NCBI GenBank assembly: GCA_037102815.1
Contig: BTPP01000005.1
Location: 2,914,001 to 2,978,000 of the forward strand
From: Neurospora intermedia
Lineage: Eukaryota > Ascomycota > Sordariomycetes > Sordariales > Sordariaceae
DNA length: 64,000 bases
Reading direction: 5' to 3'
The position numbers and the translations under genes were made by a program. The notes under the pieces are model-generated. The model was given only the letters and a program-made list of their open reading frames with translations. It did no database searches and had not been told where the DNA came from. This document shows, piece by piece, positions 20,567-32,500 of this stretch. Numbering within the stretch: the first letter of the stretch is position 1; every line of letters starts with the position of its first letter.

Positions 20567-20824
20567 TATAAGGGGTATAATATAATTGGTACAGATACTA
20601 GCCTCGATTAATCGATAAGGTTCTACGAAGAAGAAAAGAGGGTAAAAGAGCGCCCTCTAGGCAGGCATAGCCAGCTATCCTTTTTAAGGGACGTACGCGC
20701 GTACGGGCCACAGGGGTGCCGCAGCGGCAAGCAACCTAATTGGTCGCATTAGCTGCCGGCCGGTTGAGACTCGGACTGGCGAGATTGCTAGTCACTCCAG
20801 CCACGGGCAGCAAGCCCCATGACA
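20567..20824 (-). repeat. 5' LTR of Gypsy B (right)
   Basis: 258 bp. Here the inner half (20567 to about 20680) is mutated and the outer half (about 20690-20824) is pristine, the mirror image of the left LTR. Confidence 0.88.
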
Positions 20825-21029
20825 CTTACCTATGCCCACCTTTGTTGGAGGTTCTAGCAGGCACGTGACTACGTGCCTGCTTGGCGCTAGAATTCCTATA
20901 AAGGGATCCCCGCGCGGTACGGCCTTCGGCCACGCCTTTCTTCCTCCAACATCTTCTTTCTTTACTTTCAATACTACAGTTTACTTACAACTTCGTTAGT
21001 ATTGTAAAGCCCCCCAGGTTACCCTATTA
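20825..21029 (+). repeat. Left LTR of Gypsy A, inner part
   Basis: It continues the LTR interrupted by B, matches 41269-41473, and contains a TATAAAG at 20897-20903 that may be the LTR promoter's TATA box, followed by GC-rich sequence. Confidence 0.85.
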
Positions 21030-22974
21030 TATAGTAGTTATAATTATACGAATAGTAATTATACTATCCTTAATCGCGCCTTTTATTAAACTGTGATTGA
21101 TTTACTTTGGTAGGTTCTTTAAACTTACAACGATCGCTCAGACCCTATATTGCAAGATATCGACCCCGCGATTACGATTATACCTCCCCCTATCTATTAC
21201 CTATATTGCTCGTTGTAAAATAGTTTTACAAATCCGAAATCTCTAAGTTTACGAATTGCTAATCGATAGATAGGTATTGTAAATTTCTCCTACCCTGCGC
21301 TTCTATTATATTATACTATTATATTTACGTTAGTTCGTATTAATTAAAGTACTCTAATATTTTACTACCCCAATCCGAACTTTATTTAAACTTCAATACG
21401 AAGGGTAATACTTATATAATTCGTCGAAAAATAGCCTTATACCTCCCAAAAATACTATAATTTGCCTATTGTAAAATAGGCTTATAGTATAATTATTTAA
21501 GACTATAATAATTATTAATTGTAAAATAGGTTCGCTATAGAATTACCCTTCTAATTTATAATTATTTCCTTATCCTCCTATTATAAATTATTTTATTACC
21601 CTTATACCCGTAATTATAAATAAATATTACTATAATTATTAATAACCCTCCGTAATTATAAATAGTATTATACTATTCTTTACGCAAATTATTAGCCCTT
21701 TAAAGCCCTACTAGCGACCCCTCCTCTTCAAATTCTAGTCTTATTAATAATTTTATTTCGACTGTAATTAGCTCTTTTACTAATTCTCTATTGCAAACCG
21801 CTTTTAACCTAACCGGTTCCTCCACTAACTAGTAAAACTTTAATCGATTAATTCCTCCTATCGATTTCCGCCTATTGATTATTAAACTATCCCTATTTAA
21901 ACGTTCTTCTATTAGAAATGTACGTAATTCGGCTACTATTAGTTATTCTAATAATAAAAATATTAGTAGAAAAGGAGATAATAGTAATAAGGTAGAGCCT
22001 AACCAAATCCTAAAACACATTACCTATAAAAAAGTCTAGAAGAGAATCGACAAGGTCGAAGCTAAGTTTAAGGCCTATATAAAATACGCCGAATATAATA
22101 TTACTTCCATTAATAAATATATAAACGACTTTTTCGTTCTTAAATAATAGAAAGATAAAACTTATAATAAGAAGGTCGTAAACCTCTTTACCCAAAAATA
22201 AATAAAGGACTAAGTATACTATAAGGATATTAATAAGGAGTTTAAAAATATATATTTAGAACTCTATAAAATACGTAGGAATATAGTTAATAACTATATA
22301 AAAATTATATTTTACTTCGCCCCGAATAATTCTACTATACCCGGCGACTTTTCGAATTTATCCCCTCTTATTTCTAAGACTAGATCTTAAATTACCGCCA
22401 TCCGTACTAACCTAAAGAAAAATATAAGCAAGGCCCCCGTATTGGACTCGCCTAGTTTAATCGATCTCAACAACCCAGGCCCGTCTAATCGACCTATTAT
22501 TTATACTCCTTAAGTATAAGAATTCGGTAGTCCTATACCGCGTACCCGCGTCGCTAAAACTACCCTCCAGCCTACTATCGAGGATATTCCTAATACCGAA
22601 TTTAATTCTTAGACTTCCCCTCCTCTAATAAAGAATATAATTAAACCTTCCCCTAAGTTAACTAAGGAGGAGGATACCTTCTTAAATTTCCTTAAAATTA
22701 TTGAAGATTATAATACTAATTTATAAGAGTTTATAAAAGTGTAAGCTTATATATAATAGACTTATTTTAAGGAAATATATTAATTAATTGAATTATAAAT
22801 ATAGTAAAAAATATAGAGGGATAACGCTATAATTACTACTATACTTAGCGAAACTCCGGGTTTATCTACCCCCACTAATAAAGTCGGTATCTCCCCCGAA
22901 AAAATTATCAATATATATATATAGTCTTATTCCCTATACTATAAACTATAGCGCCTTGTTGGCATAAGGTCCTT

Positions 22975-22990
22975 CTCCAGTTCTCTGGAG
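22975..22990 (-). other. Conserved stem-loop near the LINE 3' end (copy C1)
   Basis: CTCCAG-TTCT-CTGGAG forms a perfect 6-bp stem with a 4-base loop about 60 bp from the LINE 3' terminus. The equivalent hairpin occurs in C2 (36734-36747), C3 (48875-48890) and C4 (55575-55590). Confidence 0.6.
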
Positions 22991-23556
22991 GGGAAAACTG
23001 TGAGACGTTAAGCGCCTCCGGATAAAAACCTCCAGCTCCATTTCGGCCGTAGTTTACTACGCCGCTCCTACTTTGCTTATAGTTATAACGGTTCTTACCT
23101 ACTATTATAGCGAATATAATTTCGTTTCTTCTACCGCTACGTTATTCTAATATTAAAATAATAGGAATAATAGGAATAGGATTGGACCCGGTATAGTGCT
23201 TCCTTCGCCGCCTCTCTATTTTATTCCCTACCGCTCCTTCCTCCGCCTTTTCTCCGCTTCCCTATTCTATTTTCCTATCTACCTCCCTACTTCTCCGCCT
23301 CCTTCCCCCGTTTATAAATACCTTTACCCTATTATTTACTCTCCTACCCTACAGTTCTACCTCTATTTATATTAGTATAAGGACCCCTTTCCTTATTTAT
23401 ATAATCCCCTATATAGCGCCCCTCCTAATCCTTCTCTTCCTTCTTCCCTATTATAATTTCTAATAAAATAGCTTCCTCCGGCCGTTATTATCCCAACCCT
23501 ATTAATTTAACCTTTAATATAGAGGGTCCCTCCTCCGGCTTATTGGGCCCTATATC

Positions 23557-23750
23557 TGTTGGTGGGTCTCTGGCATTCACTGGGCTGAGCCATTCACTAG
23601 ACTGGGCACAGCCCAGTCCCCACTCTGTGCCCTGCCCAGACCGCACTACATCTAGCCTTCCAGATTCTGCTAGTCTCTCTCTCTCTCTCTCTCTCCATAG
23701 CATACTCAATTAATCGTATCTAACCGCTTAATCTCGTTAGTAATTTCACA
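23557..23750 (+). repeat. Left LTR of Copia D
   Basis: 194 bp with an internal (CT)n tract. The outer end is unmutated; the inner end carries RIP-type changes relative to the right copy. Confidence 0.88.
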
Positions 23751-26700
23751 GGTTATAAGCCCTCTCTAACCTTCCCTATAATCGCATTTAACAAGCGACA
23801 AGCGTATTATTAAGCGTATTGCCAGTCTCGTCTTCAATAAGGCGCTGCAATACCGGGTCAAAAGAAGCAACGCAACCTTCGTCGACTTAACGATTCGCCC
23901 GCTCGCCTACAAACCAGCCTCGCTATATAAAGATTCTTACTAATATTTATTATTTAGCGACCCCTCCCTCGGACTAATTATCGGTTTATTTATTATCGAA
24001 TTAAACAATTCAATTAAATTAATGAATATCTAATCTAGCAACTACTAACTTTCTTCTCCTCAATATATCGAATCCTCCTATACCTACAATAATTACTAGT
24101 TCGTCGCTAGTTCCCCTCCTTAGCGACTATAATATTACCAATTAATATTAGGGATTTATAGCCGAATTCGACTGTTTTCAATTCGCCGAATACGTCTTTA
24201 AAACCGTACTAAAACCCAACAAGGCGGATACCAATAAATACAATACCTAGTAGATTAAATATATTAACGCTAATAAAATCCTACTTTCTACCCTCAAAAA
24301 CCCCGAAATCGACGTTATTTTGAATATCAATAATTGGGATAGAACTAATAGAAACCTAAAGGTTACATATAATCTTATTTAATCTTATATTGCCCGTATT
24401 ATTAAAGAAGCTCGCAACGAAGTTCTCGCCGAGTATCTAACTATTAAGCGCGCTAATTTCAATACTATAGCTTCTTTCTTTAACCGTTATACTTTACTAT
24501 ATAAGCGTATTAAAAACGCGAAATTCAAAATCAACAATAACTTCGAACTTACCTTCCTTTACAATACTATAAAGGCCGCCTACCCTATCGATACTAAACA
24601 CTAAATAGCCGCTTTAGAAGTTAAAGAGCTGGATATCGGCACCTTCCTATTGAAGCTTAGTAATATCAATAATATTAAATCCCGTACTAATATTAATATT
24701 AATATCCAAAAGATAATTAATAATACCAATAAGAATAACAACAACGGCAATAGTAGCGCGACCGAAAAGAAGAAGGATAACAACAAGCGAATCGACTATA
24801 CTAACTACAATAAAAAAATCTACCCTACTTAGAAGTATATCTCCTATAGCCACTATATTAGTAAGAAGGCCGATATTTATTAAATCTACTTCCCTAAGCA
24901 AACGCCTAATACGTAGAAGCCCAAGAAGAATATATTAGCTAAGAAGGCAGCTACCGCTAATACTAGTACCCTTACTAATAATACTTCAACCAATTTCACC
25001 ACTCCTACTACTACTACTAACTTTACTTTATTATGTAGAAGTAGAATATTCATAGGATTAAGCAGCTTAGACGGTAATAGTATAAATTTTTACTAGAGCC
25101 CCTAGCCAACGCTATTAAACGTATTAATAATACTTAAAATAGTGATTAATCAATTAATTATTAATTTCAACTTCAATATACCCATAGTAATCCCGCTAAA
25201 GTCTAATAAGCTCAAAGGTAATCACTAAATAGTATTAGACATTTAGTTATTTACAATTCTAACTATACTAGTAATATTTTTAACTACCTTAAATAGTTTA
25301 CAGACATACAACTACTTCCCTATCCAACAATTTATACAATTAGCGACGGCACCTCGACTTATACTTACCATATTAGTACTATTGAATTAACTATAGCTAC
25401 TTTGAACAATATAACTATTAAGGTTAGAATTAAAGACTATATTTACAATCCCTCTACCCTAGCAAATCTATTGACTATAAGAGGTCTTCTCGATAATGGT
25501 ATAGTTTGGGATATAAAGTCTAACCAAATATCTGCGTACGGCAAAGTCACGATTCAATATAAATAGATCAACGACCTTCCAATTCTACCAATATACACGT
25601 AACCAGACTTTCCCTAAAATATTCGCTACGCCTTAATAGCTTCAATTAATTACTTAATAATATATTGTCGCTTTATATATGCAGGCAAAGAGCAGGTTCT
25701 TAAAGTTTACGAAGTAGCCGGTATTAAGTTAAGTAATACCTAAGACTACTTCTATAAAGTATACGTTAAAGCTAAGGCTCACGATATAATCCCCAAAATG
25801 GCCAACAAAGTTACAATTCAACTATTAATATATATCTACGTTAATATTATCTCCTATATTCTACCTAGCTATAAGGGATATTAGTATATAATCTACTTTA
25901 TTAATTAGGTTACCAGCTTCCACTAAGTAAGGTTTATAATTAATAAGGGTAACGCCTTTATTCAAATCAAAGAGTTTAAGAAATGGGCTGAATTTTAAAG
26001 TAGCCTTAAAATTAGGGTATTTAATTTTAATAGCGGTCTAGAGTTTAATTTCAATATTAAAGAATTCCAATACAGTAAAATCGTTAAGTAAATACGAATA
26101 AAGGGCATCGAACTTTTAAAGTCAATACCGTATACCCTATAAATATAAAGAAAGATTGAGAGAGCTAGTGCTATTATTATACAACGAGCTAGAGCTTTAA
26201 TAATAGATCTCAATATCCTAGAGTATTTATAGCCATTTGTTATTAATCATATTATTAGAGTACTCAACTTTCTACTTTTAAAGGCTTACGGTGGCCGGAA
26301 TTTATAGGAATTACTTACTAAGGCAACCAACTTCCCAAACGAAATTAAACGCTTATATTTTAAGTACTTAAAATTTTACTTCTATACGGCTTACTACTTT
26401 ATTAAACTAGAAAAGCGATTGTAAAGCGATAAATTTCGTACTAGAGTATAGAAGGGTTATTTTATTAATTTTAATAATATCTACAATCGTATTATATTTA
26501 TTTGGAACTCTTATACTAGTAAAATTATTAGAATTAGCGTAGTAACCTTTCTTAAGGAGAATCTAATTAACTATAAAGATCTAGTCCGTAGTAGTAATGG
26601 CGATATTATTAAACATTACATTATCTTTTCAGACTAAATAATTAATAAAATTAATGAAGTAACCGATAGCGGTTACTAAATCTAGGTTAAAGTAGATAGT

Positions 26701-27314
26701 ATAGTTCTACAATTATATTTATAGAAAATAATTAAGTCGCTTCAATAAGAAGAGGTCAAAAAGATATAGGAGATAACGATTATACTACTACTCTCGCTAG
26801 AAGTTATATTAGTACTTTTAACCGTAACGGCTACTATAACCGCTCTAATTATTTTAATTACTCTAATAACTATAGCGCCTCCCTAGACTACTCTAATTAA
26901 TATAGTACTACCAATATTACTGTTACCGACCCCGACTCTAATACCGAATTTTCTAATACCCTTATTACCAAATCCGCTATAATATTAACCGTTCAATTTA
27001 CTAATTAAAAAGACTATCGAATATAACGATAACGACCTTCTTAATTTCGAAGATTTCAATAAAGAAGACCCTATACCCCGCGACTGTAATCGCAACCAAC
27101 GCAATTCTAATAAAATAACTATCTATACTATTCTAAGTACCCTACTACCCAATAATCTTCAATAATCCGCTTCAACAACTCAATTACTACTAATTAGTAT
27201 ACTGAACTCCGCTCGTATACAATAATATACCCTATCGCTAATATTATAAGTTAATAAACTATAACTTCAACTGAAAAACTAAGAATAATAAACTTCGAAT
27301 TTGTAATAGGCCAT

Positions 27315-27377
27315 CCCGAATTCGGACCCTCCAAACCCGAATTCGGGCCCTCCAATCTCAAATTCGGGCCCTACGAC
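27315..27377 (+). repeat. 21-bp minisatellite, three units, inside Copia D
   Basis: Three tandem 21-bp units share AATTCGG(G/A)CCCT. The period is a multiple of three, so it would add 7-residue repeats to the polyprotein between integrase and reverse transcriptase. Confidence 0.85.
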
Positions 27378-29396
27378 AATTCCGTCAGACCCTACAAGCT
27401 AATAATCTACCTAGGCACAATTAGGATAAAAAAGCCAACCCTTTAAATCTAGTACCTAGGTACTATATATAGAAATAACCGAAGGTAGACTTCGTCGATT
27501 TATAGCTAAGCTAGTAGATTATAAATACAATATATAATAGGTAAAAGATAATAATAGCGCTATTATTCAAAATTCGGTAGATTTACCCAATAATTTTCAC
27601 AGTATAATAGAGAGTCGTCTAGTAAAACGTACAACACCCATATACTGCCTTACTACCGTTAAAGTCAATTACAATATAATAATTATTACCGTTAATAAAG
27701 CCCAACGTTTTATACCTAAGAACTATAAGGTCGCGCATAAATAAGGTAACTTTGAATCCTATTAGTTGCTAATTATAAAAAAATAGGTCAAAGCGCTCGA
27801 AGACAGGGGAGTCTATACTTTAGTTCCTAAATCTAGAAAGATAGAAGTTCTACCTAGAAAATAGGTATATAACGAGAAGTTTAATATCGACACCAAAAAC
27901 TAAAAAACTAGAGCTAAATAAGTAGTCTATAGTAATTTCAAATAAAGCAACTAGGCGGTTCAAGAAATATATATAGTAGTAGTATACTCGGTCAATATCA
28001 GATTATTTTTAATTATTATAGCTATAAATAATTACGAATGCTACTAATTTAATTTCGATATTACCTTTTTAAACGTACCTATACCCAACAATATCGAATA
28101 TTATATTAAATAACCAATAGCGCTTAAAAAGCCTATACCCGGTTATAATAAGGAAGATGTAGTATACTAATTTACTAAGGTACTCTATAGTCTTAAATAT
28201 TCTCTACTTTACTAATTTAATACTCTTATACCAATACTTAAAGAAGCTGGTTTTATACCAATTTCTACAAATTCTTATTTACTTACTAATAGAATATTAA
28301 GAGCGCTTCTAATACTATACATTAACGACCTTCTTATAGCGGTACCTACTATTACTACCGTCAATCAAATCAAAGACTAACTAGCTAACTATTTTAAGTT
28401 TAAAGAATTAAGATAAGTATATATATTCCTAAGTTATAATATTATAAAGGACCGCCAAACTCGTACAATCTTTATATCCTAATAATAATATACTAAATCG
28501 GTTATTACTAAATTTAACAATAATAAACTCTATAGTATTAAAATACTATAGCTACCGAATTATAAGATCTATAAGGGTAATGATATATTACTAGAAGAAG
28601 CTAAGTCTTACCCTAAAAAGATTGGCTTATTAAACTAATTATTAATAAACACCCGGCCAAATATTATCTTTACTATTAATAAACTATCAAAGGGTATTAA
28701 AAAACCTACCGACCGTTACCTAACTATTATAAAATATTTATAACGGTATTTATCCGAATACCCTAATTTAAGTATTAAACTAAGTAGTATACTCTCGCCG
28801 TCGACAGCCCCATCCTTCTATATATATACAAACGCCTCCTTTACCGACGATATCCTTTTAAGGAGGAGTACAACTAGCTATATCGTATTCTTTATTTATA
28901 GCCCCGTCCTATAGAAGTCTAAATAACAGAATCTTATTACAACGAGTATAATAGAGGTAGAGTTTATTAATCTAATACCTATAGCTAAGGCTCTCGATTA
29001 GGTAGACGGTATACTAGATAATTTAAATGTAAATCTAGGAGTCTACAAAATTAATAGAATACTATATACAAATAGTAATAACGCTAAGGACCGGGTTCTT
29101 AACCCCAATCTACCCGCTAGAAATAGATATATCGATATACAGTATAAATAATTAATTTAAGAGGTAGATAGGAAGGCATTTACAATTGAGTATTTACCGG
29201 GTAACGAAATACTAGTCGACGGTCTAATAAAGCCGTTAAAGGCGGATAAGCATACTAAGTTTATTAAATTAATAAGTATAGTCCAAAAGAAAGTTCCCTG
29301 GGCTTAAAGTATCGTTAATACTCTAAAAAATGTTACAATATGAATAGTATACAGAGATATAGATACTCTTTGGCAGTCTTCCAGTCTATAGGGGTG

Positions 29397-29588
29397 TGTT
29401 GGTGGGTTTCTAGCATTCACTGGGCTGAGCTATTCACTGGACTGGGCACAGCCCAGTCCCCACTCTGTGCCCTGCCCAGACCGCACCACATCTAGCCTTC
29501 CAGACTCTGCCAGTCTCTCTCTCTCTCTCTCTCCATAGCACACTCAATCAATCGTATCCAACCGCTTGATCTCGTTGGTGATCTCACA
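29397..29588 (+). repeat. Right LTR of Copia D
   Basis: 192 bp, near-pristine at its outer end (CpA retained), with a (CT)n tract one unit shorter than in the left copy. Confidence 0.88.
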
Positions 29589-32500
29589 ATATCTCCTATA
29601 GTTATACTTTTAGAGCTTACGTTCCTCGTTTATACTTTCTATAATTTCTTTAGTAGTCGTCCCCCTTAAAATTAGTATAATTTCCTCCCCTCCCCCTTTA
29701 ATTTTTATACTAACCTAATTAATATTATCCGTAAAATTCCTTACCTTTACTATACTTTAAATTTTACTTCCGTCCTATATTCTAATAATAAGTCCGACTC
29801 CCCCAGTATTTTTAAGAAGGTCGTCGCCGGAGAGATTTATTTTATTTCGTCTACTAGTAAATTCCTTACTCCCCTTTCTTCTTTTCTACTATTTAACCTT
29901 TATATTTCTAGTTAGCGGCGCCTAGAATATTATTTGCGACTTTACTTACAAAGTATATATATATTAAATATCCCTATTAGCTTTTACAATGCCCGCAATA
30001 CTATTTAAACAGTAGCCGTTATTATAATATTAGGTAGTTAGAATAAATTCAACCGTAATTTAAATACCTTCGTTCGTACTACTAATAATTTTACTAATTA
30101 TATATATATTCGTTTAAAGTGAAACGACCTTCCTACCGACTTTAAATATTTTTTTTACGCTTAGGGCTTTAATACTACTAATTAATAGTAGAAGGGTTAC
30201 TACGAATTAATTATAAAGGATATTCGTTATAATTATATCCTTTCCCTACCCGGCGGTAGTACTATAAACCTAGTTCGGATTATATCTAGTTCTAATAGTA
30301 GTACTATTACTCTTACGTATATTGTATCTAATAATAGCGGTTTTAATACTCCTATTTATATAATTTCTAATTTTAATAATAATAGTAATTCTATTCCTAG
30401 TAGCCCTATAACCGTCGATACTCCCGGTTCCCCCCCCTATAAATAATAATTAAATTTAGTAGCGCTATAAGGTTACTATAAATTAGGCTTATATAATAGA
30501 ATTACTCGAATAATTTCTTAAGTGTAATTAGACGTTTGTTAAATAGTACTTTTCGGTTCTTACTATAATTATAATTTAAATAACTCTTATAATTAATATA
30601 AATATCTCTTCCCCGTTCCCGTTCCGTTACTCTAATATTATTAATATTCCGTTTTCTTCTTAAAAATACCTTATAATTTCCTTACGTTACTCCTTCTCTA
30701 ATTTAATTACTAAATAGTACTTTTTTAACTTCCCTAATTTTAACGCTTATAATAGAATCCTTTCGGTTTTAATTCTATCGTCCAAATATTCCTAAAGTTC
30801 TTCCTTCGTTAATAGCCAAACTTCTAAATTTAATTAGAAGATAGTGTCTATATTAAAGTAATTTGGGATAATATAAGCGAATATTTCTTTTTTTTAGCCT
30901 ATAAGTATAAATAGGAATTAGAACGTTAAGTATTTTCTTCTAATAGAGGAAAGCCTAGAGGTTAATAACTTCCGTTCTAATTTAAATAAGGAGGGAACTT
31001 TTCGCTTTAATTAGTAGGTATAACTCGTCTTCGTCTTTTTTTAATTATTAGCGCCTTCCTTTCTTCTTCTTCGTACTAACTATATATTATTAAATAACCT
31101 CTCTACTAAATTTAAGGGTAAAATCGACGATAGTAAATTCGTACTATTACCCTAATTTTGCTATTACTATTATTAAATAGTAATTATAGCGTAATACCTA
31201 TTCCCGATTCGTTATATCCTCTAACTACTCTTCTCTATTAGCGGCTATCGGCTTTAAGGTTTATAATAGTAGTAATAATTAAATCCCTAACTCCGAGGGG
31301 GGTTTAATTACTATCGCTAGTAATTTTTCCGTTAGTACCTATATTTCGGCCTATTAAACCTTAGCTATACTGCTCTCTAATTTATCGGCGGGTAGCTAAC
31401 CTCTAGTTCGTTATATTTAAATACAATTAAAAATTTATACTATAGTCCCCCGGACGAACCGGGCTTAGTCCGTCCGGGCGAGCCTTTCTTCAAAGGCCTA
31501 AACCCTTTTATTAGAGTAAAGGTCGAACAGCGGACAAAAAATTTCCGTCTCTAAATTTTATACCGGTATAACTTTATATACCCTAATAATAATTCTCAAA
31601 TATTTAGTCTAGTATTTCGCTAGCCTAATTACTATACCCCGAAGTTTATTATAAATTTTAATCGGCTAGTAAAATATTAAAGCTCCATATACGATAGTAC
31701 TACGGATATACTTAATATATATTTCCTTTACCCGAATAAAGGAATAACCCTATATCTTCGTTACTAATTTTATAAATATATTCGTCTACGTCGTTATTTT
31801 CTTTTTTACCGCTTCCGTATAAACTCTATAATTAAGTTTACAGTCCAGCCAGACCCCTATAAATCGTATCGATTCCGTCGATGAAAGTACTACTTCCCCA
31901 AATTAGAGAGTTTCCGTCCTTAGTGCCCTCGTCCGTATAAAGTACATTAACTCCGTCTTAATTACTTCGAACTCCATACCTCTCGCCCCTACCCATTCCG
32001 AGCACACCTCCCACGCTGCTTACAGTATCCGGCAGTTTTCTTCGGTAGTACGGGCTACCGCTACGATGTTAGTATCGTCGGAAATTATTAATATAGATAC
32101 TCCTCCCGGAACTTATAAAGGTAGTAAAGCTACCCCCCAAAATACTACCCTCGCCGCTCTAGCTAGTAAAGCTACTTTAGTAGATAGAGGTAGCGCCCCC
32201 CCTAAACCCCCCCGTAGAAGTATTACTATATTTAATTCAAATAACGACTCTAACCCTAAGGACGACTATAATAAGCGCCGCAAATATTATACTAAAGTCC
32301 GTAAGGGTAAAAAGCAAACTAATACCAATTTTAAACCCGAAAGTCCCCCTAAATTTCGTAAAAGCTATAATACGTTTTATAAGTATAAAAAACGGAATTC
32401 TTTAAAATACCCTAATAATTCCTCTAATTCGTCCGAATCTTTTAATAATAATCACTATCGTCGTAAGTATAATAATAAGAACCGCAAGAAGAAATATATT

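Larger units (their letters stand above)
13353..20824 (-). mobile_element. Gypsy LTR retrotransposon B, broken, inserted in A's left LTR
   Basis: Two 258-bp LTRs (13353-13610 and 20567-20824), TG...CA ends and the 5-bp target duplication CTTAC (13348-13352 and 20825-20829) define the element. It reads on the minus strand. Gag lies at about 20.4-19.3 kb, protease region at about 19.2-18.6, reverse transcriptase at about 18.4-17.7, RNase H at about 17.6-17.0 and integrase at about 16.7-15.4. A purine-rich tract typical of plus-strand priming adjoins the left (3') LTR at 13611-13630, minus strand. The interior is heavily mutated by RIP. A coding-like block of opposite orientation lies between integrase and the 3' LTR. 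Confidence 0.88.
23557..29588 (+). mobile_element. Copia (Ty1-like) LTR retrotransposon D, broken, inserted in LINE C1
   Basis: LTRs of 194 bp (23557-23750) and 192 bp (29397-29588), TG...CA ends, and the target duplication ATATC (23552-23556 and 29589-29593). A GGTTATAAGCCC next to the left LTR resembles an initiator-tRNA-type primer site. Plus-strand order is Copia-like: gag (about 24.0-25.0 kb), protease/pre-integrase and integrase (about 25.0-26.9), reverse transcriptase (about 27.8-28.5) and RNase H (about 28.8-29.3). The interior is heavily RIP-mutated with many breaks, while the LTRs are nearly intact. Confidence 0.88.
22916..32081 (-). mobile_element. LINE copy C1 (Tad1-like), 5'-truncated, inside Gypsy A gag
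   Basis: Flanked by a 14-bp target duplication (22902-22915 and 32082-32095, one RIP difference). The 3' end is on the left: an AT-rich tail, then a conserved GGGAATAAGAC (minus strand). The right end stops inside the reverse transcriptase at the ADD catalytic motif; minus strand from 32080 reads DDTNIVAVARTTEENCR, then WEVCSEW and SIRFIGVWLDCKLN, clear Tad1-clade text. Truncation at the RT side and the variable-length duplication fit target-primed reverse transcription. Copia D is inserted at 23557. Without it C1 is about 3.1 kb. Confidence 0.82.

Noticed and set aside
23488-23709. 73-codon minus-strand ORF
   Set aside because: It crosses the boundary between LINE C1 and the Copia D left LTR, so it is an accident of insertion.
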